From assembly GCF_001975825.1 (NCBI RefSeq), contig NZ_MTKN01000033.1, positions 1 through 64,000 of the forward strand: a stretch of 64,000 nucleotides of DNA. Direction: 5' to 3'. Made by a program: the position numbers and the translations under genes. Positions 43,906-52,969 of the stretch are shown here, in pieces; within the stretch, counting starts at the first letter, position 1, and every line of letters starts with the position of its first letter. Origin of the DNA: [Flexibacter] sp. ATCC 35208. GTDB lineage: Bacteria; Bacteroidota; Bacteroidia; Chitinophagales; Chitinophagaceae. The notes beneath the pieces are model-generated. The model was not told the origin of the DNA and searched no databases. It worked only from the letters and a program-made list of their open reading frames with translations.

Positions 43906-45038
43906 TGAACAACACACCTAAAATAAAGGTATTGCAGGCCATCCGCCAGGGACTGATAGGTGGTGGGGAATCCCACGTACTCAGCCTGGTGGATGCCATG
44001 GACAAAGAACGCTTTGAGCCGGTGGTGCTGTCTTTTACAGACGGACCTATGATCACGCGTTTGCAGGAAATGGGTATACGCCATTATGTAATTCCTTCCC
44101 TGAAAGCATTTGACCCTTCCTGCTGGAAACGGGTCAAAACGCTTATACAGGAAGAACAGATTGACATCGTTCATGCACACGGTTCACGTGCTGCCAGCAA
44201 TCTGTATATTCCCACCCGCATGAGTGGCCGACCTTTATTGTATACGATCCATGGCTGGTCATTTCACGATGATCAGCCTTTTCTGCAAAAGCAGATGAGG
44301 GTATGGTCAGAAAGGTTGCTGACCAGTGGAGCAAAGGCGAACATCTCTGTCTCTGCGTCTAACAGGGATACAGGTGTGAAGCATTTTTCAGGCTTCAGGT
44401 CTACGGTGATCAATAATGGGATCGATCTGACCAGATTCAATCCTTCCGCATCACAAAACAACATTCGCCAGGAATTAGGTATTCCAGCCCAAAATACGGT
44501 GATTGGGTACATTGCACGCATTACAATTCAAAAAGATCCTTTAACACTTGTTTACGCCTTTAAAAAGGTATTGGAGCAACATCGCGACATTACCCTGCTG
44601 GTGGTAGGGGAAGGGGATATGAAAGAAGAAATGGTTTCACTGGCAGCCGCACAAGGCATTGCCAGCCATATTGTATATCAGCCATTCCGCGGCGACGTGC
44701 CGGCATTGTTACAGGCAATTGATATTTATTGTTTACCCTCCCTCTGGGAAGGGCTGCCAATCGGGCTGCTGGAAGCCATGGCCATGCGTAAGGCCGTGAT
44801 CGTGACAGCAGTAGATGGCTCCAAAGAAATTGTAGCCGACAGGCAAAACGGGCTGGTTGTTCCCGTCCGTGATCCTGCGGCGCTGGCTACGGCCATCAGC
44901 ACCTTACATACAGATGTACCCTTACGTACATCTGTACAGCACGCAGCAGCTGTTACTGTGAATCAGCATTATTGTGCAAAAGGCATGACCCGTCAGGTAG
45001 AAGACCTGTACAGGGATGTGCTTGATCATCAAAATTAA
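43905..45038 (+). CDS. Glycosyltransferase family 4
   Basis: 377 residues, GT-B fold. N-domain opening KVLQAIRQGLIGGGESHVLSLVDAM, IVHAHGSRAASNLY near 85; C-domain VIGYIARITIQKDPLTLVYAFKKVL near 200, LLVVGEGDMKEEM near 235 and the E-x7-E motif in SLWEGLPIGLLEAMAM near 283-292. A retaining transferase acting in the cytoplasm on lipid-linked sugars. The start shares one base with the epimerase stop. Donor unknown. Confidence 0.92.
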   Translation: MNNTPKIKVLQAIRQGLIGGGESHVLSLVDAMDKERFEPVVLSFTDGPMITRLQEMGIRHYVIPSLKAFDPSCWKRVKTLIQEEQIDIVHAHGSRAASNLYIPTRMSGRPLLYTIHGWSFHDDQPFLQKQMRVWSERLLTSGAKANISVSASNRDTGVKHFSGFRSTVINNGIDLTRFNPSASQNNIRQELGIPAQNTVIGYIARITIQKDPLTLVYAFKKVLEQHRDITLLVVGEGDMKEEMVSLAAAQGIASHIVYQPFRGDVPALLQAIDIYCLPSLWEGLPIGLLEAMAMRKAVIVTAVDGSKEIVADRQNGLVVPVRDPAALATAISTLHTDVPLRTSVQHAAAVTVNQHYCAKGMTRQVEDLYRDVLDHQN

Positions 45039-45051
45039 CCGGATACGAATC

Positions 45052-45819
45052 ATGACTACTACTATTACATATGAATATGATAGAATCGCTGACAGGAAGC
45101 GGCTTGACTTTATCAGTGACTCATTGAAAGGGAAGGTAAAGGCGGATGCCAGGGTGCTGGATGTAGGCTGTGGCAACGGTGTGATCAGCCGTCACCTGGG
45201 TAAACTGGGTTTCAATGTACTGGGGATTGATGTGAGCGAGCAAACTATTGCCCGTGCACGTGCTCTGAATACATTGCCCAATGTGTGGTTTGATGTAATC
45301 AGTGCAGAGAAGCTCGTGGCACAGGGCGATACATTTGATGCGATCATCTGTAGCGAGGTACTGGAACACCTGCAGGATCCTTCTTCTTTATTGAAAGTTT
45401 TGTACCAGTCGTTGAAACAGGACGGTGTGCTCATCGTGACTGTGCCAAATGGCAGCGGCCCCCGCGAATTGTTTGTGACCCGCCCCGTATTAGCAATGCG
45501 TGAAAAAAACAGCTGGCCATGGAGAATGGTGGTCGGTGTCAAGAAAGCGCTGGGCTACACAGGAACTACTGTGCAGTCGGCAGCGGATAATCTGGATCAT
45601 GTGCAATTTTTCAACAAAACGGATCTGGAAAATTTGTCTACACAAAACCACTTCCGCATCGTACGTTTTGGCAAAGCGAATTTTATTGAGGATGTATTCC
45701 CGTTCTCTTTTGTAGCTAAAAAAGTACGTGCATTACAGTGGCTGGATTGTAAGATCGCCGATGCATTGCCCTACCGCTTTACAGGTGGGTTCTTTTCTGT
45801 TTGGGAAAAAGCAAATTAA
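45052..45819 (+). CDS. Class I SAM-dependent methyltransferase
   Basis: 255 residues from the ATG at 45052; the longer frame to 45016 would overlap the preceding gene. Motif I RVLDVGCGNGVISRHLG near 33-48, post-I acidic LGIDVSEQTI near 56 and motif II FDAIICSEVLEHLQDP near 95-110 define a UbiG-like Rossmann methyltransferase. In an exopolysaccharide operon it probably O-methylates a sugar or caps a chain; target inferred. Ends one base before the next gene's ATG. Confidence 0.88.
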   Translation: MTTTITYEYDRIADRKRLDFISDSLKGKVKADARVLDVGCGNGVISRHLGKLGFNVLGIDVSEQTIARARALNTLPNVWFDVISAEKLVAQGDTFDAIICSEVLEHLQDPSSLLKVLYQSLKQDGVLIVTVPNGSGPRELFVTRPVLAMREKNSWPWRMVVGVKKALGYTGTTVQSAADNLDHVQFFNKTDLENLSTQNHFRIVRFGKANFIEDVFPFSFVAKKVRALQWLDCKIADALPYRFTGGFFSVWEKAN

Positions 45820-45820
45820 T

Positions 45821-47029
45821 ATGTGGACCATCCTTTTTTACTGCTTTGCAGCGATACAGCTTTTGCTGGCAGCGTACCTGCTACAGCCAACTATTCTTTT
45901 GCTTGTTTATGGCATAAAGAAATTTTTTGGCTCCCTCTTTGCAAGCAGGAAGGTGAATACTGAAGCACCGGCACAAGATTATTCTTTTGCAGTCATCATC
46001 ACGGCCCATAAGAATCTACAACTGGTTCCACCCCTTGTAGATTCTGTACTCAGGCAAACCTACCGCCACTTCAAAGTATATGTTGTAGCGGATGGCTGTG
46101 AACATGCGAACATTGGATACAACGACGATCCACAGGTAAAAGTGTTACTGCCGGAAGTACCCTTAAATGCAAAAATCCGTTCCATCGACTATGCGATCAA
46201 TCATTTTGATGCTACACACGATGTAATGATCATACTGGATGCAGACAACCTGTTGCATCCTGATTACCTCGACGTATTGAACAGGTATTTCAATAAAGGT
46301 TACCGTGCGGTACAAACCAATATGCTGGCGAAGAACAACGATAGCGTATATGCACAACTGGATGCTGCAGGTAACTATTTCAGCAACTTCATTGACAGGC
46401 GTATGCGCATGGAAATGGGATTGTCTGCCAATATATGGGGACTGGGTATTGCTATCGAAACAGCCCTGTACAAGCAGGTAATCTATCGCAACTTCCTGGG
46501 TGGATTTGATAAGAAGATCCAGGCCGATATTGTGAAACTGATTCCACAGCTGGCCTATGCAGAAGAAGCGAAGGTATACGATGAGAAGATTGATAGCGGC
46601 GATGCACTGGAAACACAGCGTACCAGGTGGATCAATGCCTACTTTAAATATTTAAAATACGGTTGGGATGTGTTGCTGACGGGATTGAAACGTGGCAGTT
46701 TTAACCTCGTATTCTTTGGTTTTAATTTACTGCGTCCGCCATTGTTTCTGCAGGTGGTGGGAGCGGCCTTTTTTGCAGTAGTGAACTATTGGATCTCACC
46801 GGTGTGGATGCTGGGCTGGCTAGTGGCGATGGTGCTGTTCCCTTTGTCTTTCCTGATCATCGTAGCGGTGATGAGTACAGACAGGAAAACCGTAGCCGCG
46901 CTGTTTTACCTGCCAGTATTTTTTATCAGACAGGTGAAAGCATTCCTGCACATTGGCAGAGCAAATAAAGCCTTTTTACAAACTCAAAATAATAAGGTTA
47001 TCTATATTCAGGATCTACTGAATCAATAG
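45821..47029 (+). CDS. Membrane-bound glycosyltransferase family 2
   Basis: 402 residues from the ATG at 45821 (MWTILFYCFAAIQLLLAAYLL), one base after the methyltransferase stop; an earlier ATG at 45728 lies inside that gene. N-terminal helix, GT-A domain with SFAVIITAHKNLQLVPPLVDSVLRQTY near 50 and the DxD site VMIILDADNLLHPDYL near 135, then RTRWINAYFKYLKYGW near 267, close to the Q(R)xxRW motif of processive enzymes, and at least two further helices. Last gene of the plus operon, followed by a terminator. Confidence 0.88.
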   Translation: MWTILFYCFAAIQLLLAAYLLQPTILLLVYGIKKFFGSLFASRKVNTEAPAQDYSFAVIITAHKNLQLVPPLVDSVLRQTYRHFKVYVVADGCEHANIGYNDDPQVKVLLPEVPLNAKIRSIDYAINHFDATHDVMIILDADNLLHPDYLDVLNRYFNKGYRAVQTNMLAKNNDSVYAQLDAAGNYFSNFIDRRMRMEMGLSANIWGLGIAIETALYKQVIYRNFLGGFDKKIQADIVKLIPQLAYAEEAKVYDEKIDSGDALETQRTRWINAYFKYLKYGWDVLLTGLKRGSFNLVFFGFNLLRPPLFLQVVGAAFFAVVNYWISPVWMLGWLVAMVLFPLSFLIIVAVMSTDRKTVAALFYLPVFFIRQVKAFLHIGRANKAFLQTQNNKVIYIQDLLNQ

Positions 47030-47090
47030 CTTTCCTCTCATACTTGAGGAAAACCCCGCAAAGCGGCGGGGGAATATGCGAAAAATCCGC

Positions 47091-47123
47091 AAAAAGGGTG
47101 TATCGTCATGATATGCCCTTTTT
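47091..47123 (+). terminator. Terminator of the plus-strand exopolysaccharide operon
   Basis: AAAAAGGG and inner TATC pair with GATA and CCCTTTTT around a small loop, 61 bp past the last glycosyltransferase stop. A second GC-rich hairpin (CCCCGC-AAA-GCGGCGGGG) lies just before it. Confidence 0.8.
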
Positions 47124-47153
47124 ACTTTAAATTGCCTGTAAAACGAAGAGACC

Positions 47154-48671
47154 ATGTCAGAAACTGTAGAAATCAGGCAATTGACCGCAGAGGATTATAT
47201 CGATTTGAAGGAGTCTATGTTGAGGGCCTACCCAGATATGGCAGGCAGTTACTGGCGGGAACCCACGCTCCGCAGGCTCATTGAGATATTTCCGGAGGGG
47301 CAGATTGCCATCACTGTGAATGAGAAGATAGTGGGCTGTGCCTTATCCATTATCGTGGATTATGGCAAATTTGGGGATGAGCACACCTATGAGCAGATCA
47401 CAGGGTATTATACTTTCAGTACCCACACTCCCAAAGGGGATATCTTATATGGTATCGAAGTGTTTGTACATCCTGATTACAGGGGCAAGCGACTGGCCAG
47501 ACGTTTGTATGACGCCCGCAAGAACCTTTGTGAGCGGCTGAACCTGAGAGGTATAGTAGCCGGTGGCCGTATTCCGAATTATGAGAAATATGCGGATCAG
47601 CTCACTCCCCGTGAGTATATCGAGAAAGTTAAGGATAAAGAAATATATGATCCTACCCTGACCTTTCAATTCTCCAACGACTTTTTAGTAAAGAAAATAT
47701 TAAAGAATTACCTGCCGAATGATGAAGCCAGCAGAGGATTCGCTACGCTATTACAATGGTATAATATCTACTATGAAAAGGATAATGATACCGTTCGTTA
47801 TAATAAATCTACTGTGCGTATCGGGTTGGTGCAATGGCAGATGAGGGACTATGGCAGCCTGGATGGTTTCCTGCAACAGGTAGAATATTTCATTGATGCC
47901 GTGAGCGATTATGGGTCTGACTTTGTGGTTTTCCCTGAATTGTTCAACGCCCCATTGATGGCAGAATTTAGCCAGATGGATTCTGCACAGGCCATCAGGG
48001 GTGTGGCGAAATACACAGAGGAGATCAGGAACTGGTTTGTAGGTAAGGCAGTGGCATACAATGTAAATATTATTACAGGTAGTATGCCGATCCTGATTGA
48101 GGATGCACTGTATAATATTTCTTACCTCTGTCGCAGGGATGGTACCTTTGATCATTATATCAAAATTCATCCTACACCGAGCGAGGTGTATGCATGGGGA
48201 ATCAAAGGGGGGAATGAACTGAAAACTTTTGATACAGATTGTGGAAAAATTGGGATACAGATCTGTTACGATGTAGAATTCCCTGAACCATCCCGTATAC
48301 TGGCAGAAGAGGGGATGCAGATCCTGTTCGTACCTTTTCTCACAGATACTCAGCATGCTTTCAACAGGGTACGATTCTGTGCACAGGCACGTGCCATCGA
48401 GAATGAATGTTATGTAGCCATAGCGGGTTGTGTAGGTAATCTGCCCAAGGTGAATAACATGGATCTGCAATATGCACAGAGTGCAGTATTAACCCCTTCT
48501 GACTTTGCATTTCCTGTAACAGGGGTTAAAGCAGATGCGACCACTAATACAGAAATGGTGGTGATTGCAGATGTCGACCTGGTATTATTAAAGGAATTGC
48601 ATGCCTTTGGAAGCGTGCAGACCAAAAAGGATATACGAAAAGATCTTTACGAAGTAAAATGGAAAAAATAA
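47154..48671 (+). CDS. GNAT acetyltransferase fused to carbon-nitrogen hydrolase
   Basis: 505 residues. N-terminal GNAT domain (~1-190) with the acetyl-CoA loop in FVHPDYRGKRLARRLYDARK near 105-122. C-terminal nitrilase-superfamily domain (~222-500) with an intact Glu-Lys-Cys triad: FVVFPELFNAP (~E264), HYIKIHPTPSE (~K343) and IGIQICYDVEFPEP (~C377). Similar two-domain proteins occur in many bacteria, but the substrate is not known; the pair suggests linked amide cleavage and N-acetylation of an amine. The stop overlaps the start of the thiamine-binding-type gene (TAATG). Confidence 0.9.
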   Translation: MSETVEIRQLTAEDYIDLKESMLRAYPDMAGSYWREPTLRRLIEIFPEGQIAITVNEKIVGCALSIIVDYGKFGDEHTYEQITGYYTFSTHTPKGDILYGIEVFVHPDYRGKRLARRLYDARKNLCERLNLRGIVAGGRIPNYEKYADQLTPREYIEKVKDKEIYDPTLTFQFSNDFLVKKILKNYLPNDEASRGFATLLQWYNIYYEKDNDTVRYNKSTVRIGLVQWQMRDYGSLDGFLQQVEYFIDAVSDYGSDFVVFPELFNAPLMAEFSQMDSAQAIRGVAKYTEEIRNWFVGKAVAYNVNIITGSMPILIEDALYNISYLCRRDGTFDHYIKIHPTPSEVYAWGIKGGNELKTFDTDCGKIGIQICYDVEFPEPSRILAEEGMQILFVPFLTDTQHAFNRVRFCAQARAIENECYVAIAGCVGNLPKVNNMDLQYAQSAVLTPSDFAFPVTGVKADATTNTEMVVIADVDLVLLKELHAFGSVQTKKDIRKDLYEVKWKK

Positions 48672-48964
48672 TGGAACACACGATTAACGTAGCTTTACAG
48701 ATCCTGCCTACAGTACCGTCAGACAAGGTTTATGCAACAGTAGATGAGGCCATTGCTGTCATTCACAACTCTGGCCTCAAGTACCGGGTATGTCCGTTTG
48801 AAACTGTGATAGAAGGGAAGTATGATGAAGTAATGGCGGTGGTACGTCAGGCACAGGAAGTATGCTTCACTGCCGGTGCATCACAGCTATTGTGCTACAT
48901 CAAAATGCAGATCAAAAAAGACGCAGATGTATACATCGACGACAAGATGGAAAAATATGATTAA
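48671..48964 (+). CDS. MTH1187/YqgV-like thiamine-binding family protein
   Basis: 97 residues from the ATG at 48671, which shares a base with the upstream stop; an ATG at 48659 adds four residues. The sequence INVALQILPTV, YATVDEAIAVIHNSGLKYRVCPFETVIEGKYDEVMAVVRQAQ and GASQLLCYIKMQI fits the DUF77 ferredoxin-like family, some of whose members bind thiamine or its pyrimidine. Translation coupled to the GNAT-nitrilase suggests a shared pathway, possibly thiamine-fragment amide salvage; this is inferred. Confidence 0.82.
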   Translation: MEHTINVALQILPTVPSDKVYATVDEAIAVIHNSGLKYRVCPFETVIEGKYDEVMAVVRQAQEVCFTAGASQLLCYIKMQIKKDADVYIDDKMEKYD

Positions 48965-50157
48965 CCAAACACGAGGTAAGCAATACCCAGTGTAAAGAAG
49001 ATATTGAACACCTGTGCAATGATGAAAGCCATAGCCGGGCGTCCTCTTTCCATACTGAAAATGTCAGTGAACTTTGTTTCCAGCCCTATGCAGGTGAAGG
49101 CTAAGGCAAACCAGTAAGTTTGTAATTCCTTGATGCTACCCTTGATGGTTGTCACCAGCATAGGGCTGAGGGCAAAGGAGAAAAGGAGGGAAGCGAGGAT
49201 AAAACCTAACACGAATTTAGGGAAGCGCTCCCAGATGGTTCTCAATGTTGGCTTTTCGTAGTTCGCATCTTTTTTGGAATAAGACCAGTATAAAGAGATA
49301 AAAAACGCTGCTAATCCTAATAATACATTCTGCGAGAACTTTACCAGGGTGGCATATTTCAGGGCTTCTTCACCCAGCATGGTACCCGCAGCTACAACTG
49401 CACCGGAAGTATCGATGGTACCTCCCAGCCACGCACCCGCTACAGCTGGAGACATGCCTGCCCACTTGGCGATGTAAGGCATAAAAAGCATCATCGGAAT
49501 GGCGACAATCAATACCAGTGAAATGACATGGGATAGTTTCTTGTTATCTCCCTCAATCGCTCCAGCAGTGGCAATGGCTGCAGATACCCCACAGATAGAC
49601 ACTGCACTGGATATCATCATCCTGAATTCATCATCCAGCCCTAATTTCTTACATACCCAAAAGCTGAAATACCAGACAGTAAATACGACGGCTACGGATT
49701 GAATAATACCCAAAGCGCCGGCTTTGACGATATCCTGGAACAGGACGGTACAACCTAATAATACCAATCCTATTTTGATATAAAGTTCCGTTTGAATAGC
49801 AGGTTTTAACCAGCCAGGTACACCGATCGTATTGCTGATGATTAACCCGAGAATAAGGCTGAAGAGTACCACTTCTATGCCGTAAGACTTCATGAATGCG
49901 GTGTTCGCCACGATCTGTGCCACAAGCGTAATTAATACAATCACTAATAATGCGGGAAGTAATTTTATAAAGTCCGCCGTACTGCGGATAAGTACTTTCG
50001 CTATGAACAGGCTGGCGGCTACCCATATAAAACCCGATGCGGTTTTGGTCAGGATCACGGTTCCGAAAAAAGGCTTGAGACCAAAGGTAATAACGGCAAT
50101 TGAGAGGAACGCTATGATGACAGCGATCCAGTCTTCGTGGATTTTCTTAGTAAGCAT
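48961..50157 (-). CDS. YeiH/UPF0324-family membrane transporter
   Basis: 398 residues, about ten to eleven membrane helices. SAVSICGVSAAIATAGAI near 190 and AGAWLGGTIDTSGAVVAAGTMLGEEALKYATLVKFSQN near 245-280 are hallmarks of the YeiH family (putative sulfate exporter family). Substrate unproven; sulfur-compound export is the usual annotation. Its stop overlaps the convergent thiamine-binding gene by four bases. It begins 50 bp after the SpmAB-like gene ends on the same strand, a probable operon. Confidence 0.88.
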   Translation of the reverse strand: MLTKKIHEDWIAVIIAFLSIAVITFGLKPFFGTVILTKTASGFIWVAASLFIAKVLIRSTADFIKLLPALLVIVLITLVAQIVANTAFMKSYGIEVVLFSLILGLIISNTIGVPGWLKPAIQTELYIKIGLVLLGCTVLFQDIVKAGALGIIQSVAVVFTVWYFSFWVCKKLGLDDEFRMMISSAVSICGVSAAIATAGAIEGDNKKLSHVISLVLIVAIPMMLFMPYIAKWAGMSPAVAGAWLGGTIDTSGAVVAAGTMLGEEALKYATLVKFSQNVLLGLAAFFISLYWSYSKKDANYEKPTLRTIWERFPKFVLGFILASLLFSFALSPMLVTTIKGSIKELQTYWFALAFTCIGLETKFTDIFSMERGRPAMAFIIAQVFNIFFTLGIAYLVFG

Positions 50158-50207
50158 GCATAAGGTTTTTTCGTTCGTGGTGGTGCCGGTAAGATAGTAA
50201 ATAAGGT

Positions 50208-51446
50208 TTATTTATGCCAGAAGAAAATGTAGCCGATAATAATGGCGCCTATGAGGCCAACTACATCTGCAATCAGTCCACAGGTAAGGGCGTATCTGGT
50301 CTTTTTGATATTTACGGATCCGAAGTATACGGCTAATATATAAAAGGTAGTTTCTGTAGAACCCTGAATTACACTGGCCAGTTTGCCCTGGAAGGAATCT
50401 ACACCATAGTGTACAATCGTATCAACCATCAGGCCCCGCGCTGCGCCACCACTGAAAGTCTTCATGATGCCGACAGGCAGTACAGGTACGAAATCAGTAT
50501 TCAGACCCATCCAGGCAACTACAGCTCCAATGCCATTTGTTACATAATCCAGGCACCCGGTAGCGCGGAAGGCGCTGATACCTACCAGCATGGCCACGAG
50601 GTAAGGAATGATCATTACGGAAGTCTGAAAACCTTCTTTCGCCCCTTCAATAAATACATCGTAGACATTTACTTTTTTGATCAATCCCAGGGTCAGGAAG
50701 GATACAATGATCGAAAAGATCACCAGTCCGCCAATTAAGCTTGTATAAGTCGCTATTTGCTCGGCGGGCAGGTTATGCATGGCATAATATAAGATAGCCA
50801 GTAAGCCGCCGAAGATGCCCAGAAATATCAATACGGGCAATTTGAAGAGATTGAGACGCTGGTAGATGGCTACGGCAATCATACCCGATATGAAGGAGAT
50901 GAGTGTACCAATCAGGGTAGGAATGAAGATATCCGCAGGGTTGGCAGCATGTTGTGCCAGCCGGATAGCGATCACTGATGTAGGAATAAGCGTGATCCCA
51001 GCGGTGTTGAGCACCAGGAACATGATCTGGGCATCGCTGGCAGTATCTTCTTCTTTATTGATCTCCTGTAGCTGCTTCATGGCTTTCAGGCCAAGGGGAG
51101 TAGCGGCATTGTCCAGTCCCAGTGCGTTGGCACTAAAGTTCATGAGCATGGATCCCATGGCAGGATTGCCCTTTGGAATAGATGGAAACAGTTTCGAGAA
51201 GAAGGGTGTTACGGCTTTGGCAAACACTTCAATCATGCCAGCTTTTTCACCCACTTTCATCATTCCCAGCCAGAAGGTCATGATTCCGGCCAGACCCAGT
51301 GAGATTTCGGCCCCGGTTTTGGCACTGTCGAACATGCTTGTCATAACGGTAGAGAACACAGCGGTATCTCCCAAAACGATCAGTTTAAAGAGTGCCACCA
51401 CAAAAGAAACCAGGAAAAAAGCCAGCCAGACGTAGTTTAAAGCCAT
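50208..51446 (-). CDS. SpmA-SpmB-type nucleoside-recognition (Gate) domain fusion
   Basis: 412 residues, hydrophobic throughout. The N-half matches SpmA (GLAGIMTFWLGMMKVGEKAGMIEVFAKAVTPFFSKLFPSIPKGNPAMGSMLMNFSANALGLDNAATPLGLKAM, ~50-120) and the C-half SpmB (EGAKEGFQTSVMIIPYLVAMLVGISAFRATG, ~265-295). In Bacillus these are two spore-maturation proteins; here they are one chain in an organism not expected to sporulate, as in many Bacteroidota. Function unknown; a transporter role is likely from the Gate domains. First gene of a pair with the YeiH-like gene. Confidence 0.85.
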   Translation of the reverse strand: MALNYVWLAFFLVSFVVALFKLIVLGDTAVFSTVMTSMFDSAKTGAEISLGLAGIMTFWLGMMKVGEKAGMIEVFAKAVTPFFSKLFPSIPKGNPAMGSMLMNFSANALGLDNAATPLGLKAMKQLQEINKEEDTASDAQIMFLVLNTAGITLIPTSVIAIRLAQHAANPADIFIPTLIGTLISFISGMIAVAIYQRLNLFKLPVLIFLGIFGGLLAILYYAMHNLPAEQIATYTSLIGGLVIFSIIVSFLTLGLIKKVNVYDVFIEGAKEGFQTSVMIIPYLVAMLVGISAFRATGCLDYVTNGIGAVVAWMGLNTDFVPVLPVGIMKTFSGGAARGLMVDTIVHYGVDSFQGKLASVIQGSTETTFYILAVYFGSVNIKKTRYALTCGLIADVVGLIGAIIIGYIFFWHK

Positions 51447-51596
51447 GAATTTAGATTGGTTATATAAGTAATCCGGTAAATGTAATAAATTTTTTACCCG
51501 GCTGCAAGATGGCTTCTTTAGCGCAGAAGAGGCCGGATGGCAAAACTTCTTAATTAAGTTAAAAAAATACTATCTTCGCGCAAATTTTTTAAAAAA

Positions 51597-52700
51597 ATGG
51601 CGTTACAAGCAGGAATTGTTGGATTACCGAATGTGGGAAAATCGACATTATTTAATGCGGTAAGCAACAGCGCAAAAGCGCAGGCTAGCAACTACCGTTT
51701 TTGTACTATTGAACCTAACGTAGGACTGGTGGATGTACCGGATACCAGACTGAGTAAACTGGCAGAACTGGTAAACCCAAACAGAATTGTACCTACTACC
51801 ATTGAATTTGTAGACATCGCCGGTCTGGTAAAAGGTGCCAGTAAAGGTGAAGGTCTGGGAAACAAGTTCCTCGCCAATATCCGTGAGGTAGACGCCATCG
51901 TGCACGTGATCCGTTGTTTCGAAGATGACAACATCCTCCGTGAGGAAGGTGCGATCAACCCGATCGGCGACAAGGAAATCATCGATACCGAGCTTCAGCT
52001 GAAAGACCTGGAAAGTGTGGAAAAGAAAATCGCCCGTACTGAAAAGATGGCGAAGACCGGTGGTGATCCGAAAGCAAAGAAAGAATACGAAATCCTGAAA
52101 CAATGCCAGGAACACCTGGAAAAAGGTAAAAATATCCGTGAACTGGGTCTGAGCAAGGAAGACAGTGTTGCTATTGCAGACCTGTTCCTGCTGACAGCAA
52201 AACCAGTGCTGTATGTAGCTAACGTAGACGAAGGCAGCATGCACACTGGCAATAAATATTCCCAGGCGCTGCAGGAAGGTGTTAAAGCCGAAGGCGCACA
52301 GGTGATCGTGATGAACAATACCATCGAAGCACAGATCTCTGAAATGGAAGATCCGGCAGACAAGGAACTGTTCCTTTCTGAATACAGCCTGACTGAGCCA
52401 GGTCTGAACCGCCTGATCCGTTCTGCTTACAACCTGCTGGAACTGATCACCTACTTCACAGCGGGTGTGCAGGAAGTAAGGGCGTGGACCATCCATAAAG
52501 GCTGGAAAGCTCCACAGGCAGCGAGCGTGATCCACACGGATTTCGAAAAAGGTTTCATCAAAGCGGAAGTAATTGCTTATGATGATTATGTTAAATATGG
52601 TTCAGAAGCAGCTGCCAGAGATAACGGCCGCTTTAGAATTGAAGGTAAAGAGTATATCGTAGCGGATGGTGATGTTATGCACTTCCGTTTTAATGTATAA
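51597..52700 (+). CDS. ychF: Redox-regulated ATPase / GTPase YchF
   Basis: 367 residues, normal for this universally conserved OBG-family protein, which prefers ATP. G1 GLPNVGKSTLFNAV near 10, G3 DIAGLVKGASKGEGLGNKFLANIREVD near 70-95, the non-canonical G4 NVDE (ANVDEG near 205) that explains ATP use, and a C-terminal TGS domain (EVRAWTIHKGWKAPQAASVIHTDFEKGFIKAEV ... ADGDVMHFRFNV). A plausible -7 box TATCTTCG lies about 25 bp before the ATG. Binds ribosomes and responds to oxidative stress in other bacteria. Confidence 0.98.
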   Translation: MALQAGIVGLPNVGKSTLFNAVSNSAKAQASNYRFCTIEPNVGLVDVPDTRLSKLAELVNPNRIVPTTIEFVDIAGLVKGASKGEGLGNKFLANIREVDAIVHVIRCFEDDNILREEGAINPIGDKEIIDTELQLKDLESVEKKIARTEKMAKTGGDPKAKKEYEILKQCQEHLEKGKNIRELGLSKEDSVAIADLFLLTAKPVLYVANVDEGSMHTGNKYSQALQEGVKAEGAQVIVMNNTIEAQISEMEDPADKELFLSEYSLTEPGLNRLIRSAYNLLELITYFTAGVQEVRAWTIHKGWKAPQAASVIHTDFEKGFIKAEVIAYDDYVKYGSEAAARDNGRFRIEGKEYIVADGDVMHFRFNV

Positions 52701-52744
52701 AAGATGCTTCACGGCTTTTAGGGCCGATGAGGGTTACAACAAAA

Positions 52745-52775
52745 GACGCCCTGGGCCATCTGGTCCCAGGGCGTC
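52745..52775 (+). terminator. Hairpin downstream of ychF
   Basis: GACGCCCTGGG pairs perfectly with CCCAGGGCGTC around 9 bases. No T run follows on the plus strand, though one exists on the minus strand, so termination of ychF by it is plausible but not textbook. Confidence 0.55.
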
Positions 52776-52900
52776 GCCTATTTCAGGGGGCTTTAATTCC
52801 TGCTTACACACGATCTGATTCTCTGATAGCCCCGTTTTTTAAACTGGTAATTAATCCTTTCCCGTAAATATTTTTTCCTCTCCATTAATCTTTCCTTTAT

Positions 52901-52926
52901 TATATTTGTCTACTTATTTAGTAGAC
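52901..52926 (+). promoter_or_regulatory. -7 box and palindromic operator of the TonB receptor-sulfatase operon
   Basis: TATATTTG (52901-52908) matches the -7 box. Its last base begins a perfect 7-bp inverted repeat GTCTACT-TATTT-AGTAGAC (52908-52926) that covers the expected start of transcription. A dimeric repressor here would block initiation; a 5' hairpin is the alternative. Confidence 0.6.
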
Positions 52927-52969
52927 TAATGGCCATTGTCTCTCAAATTAAAAATATCGTCGCAAAAAA

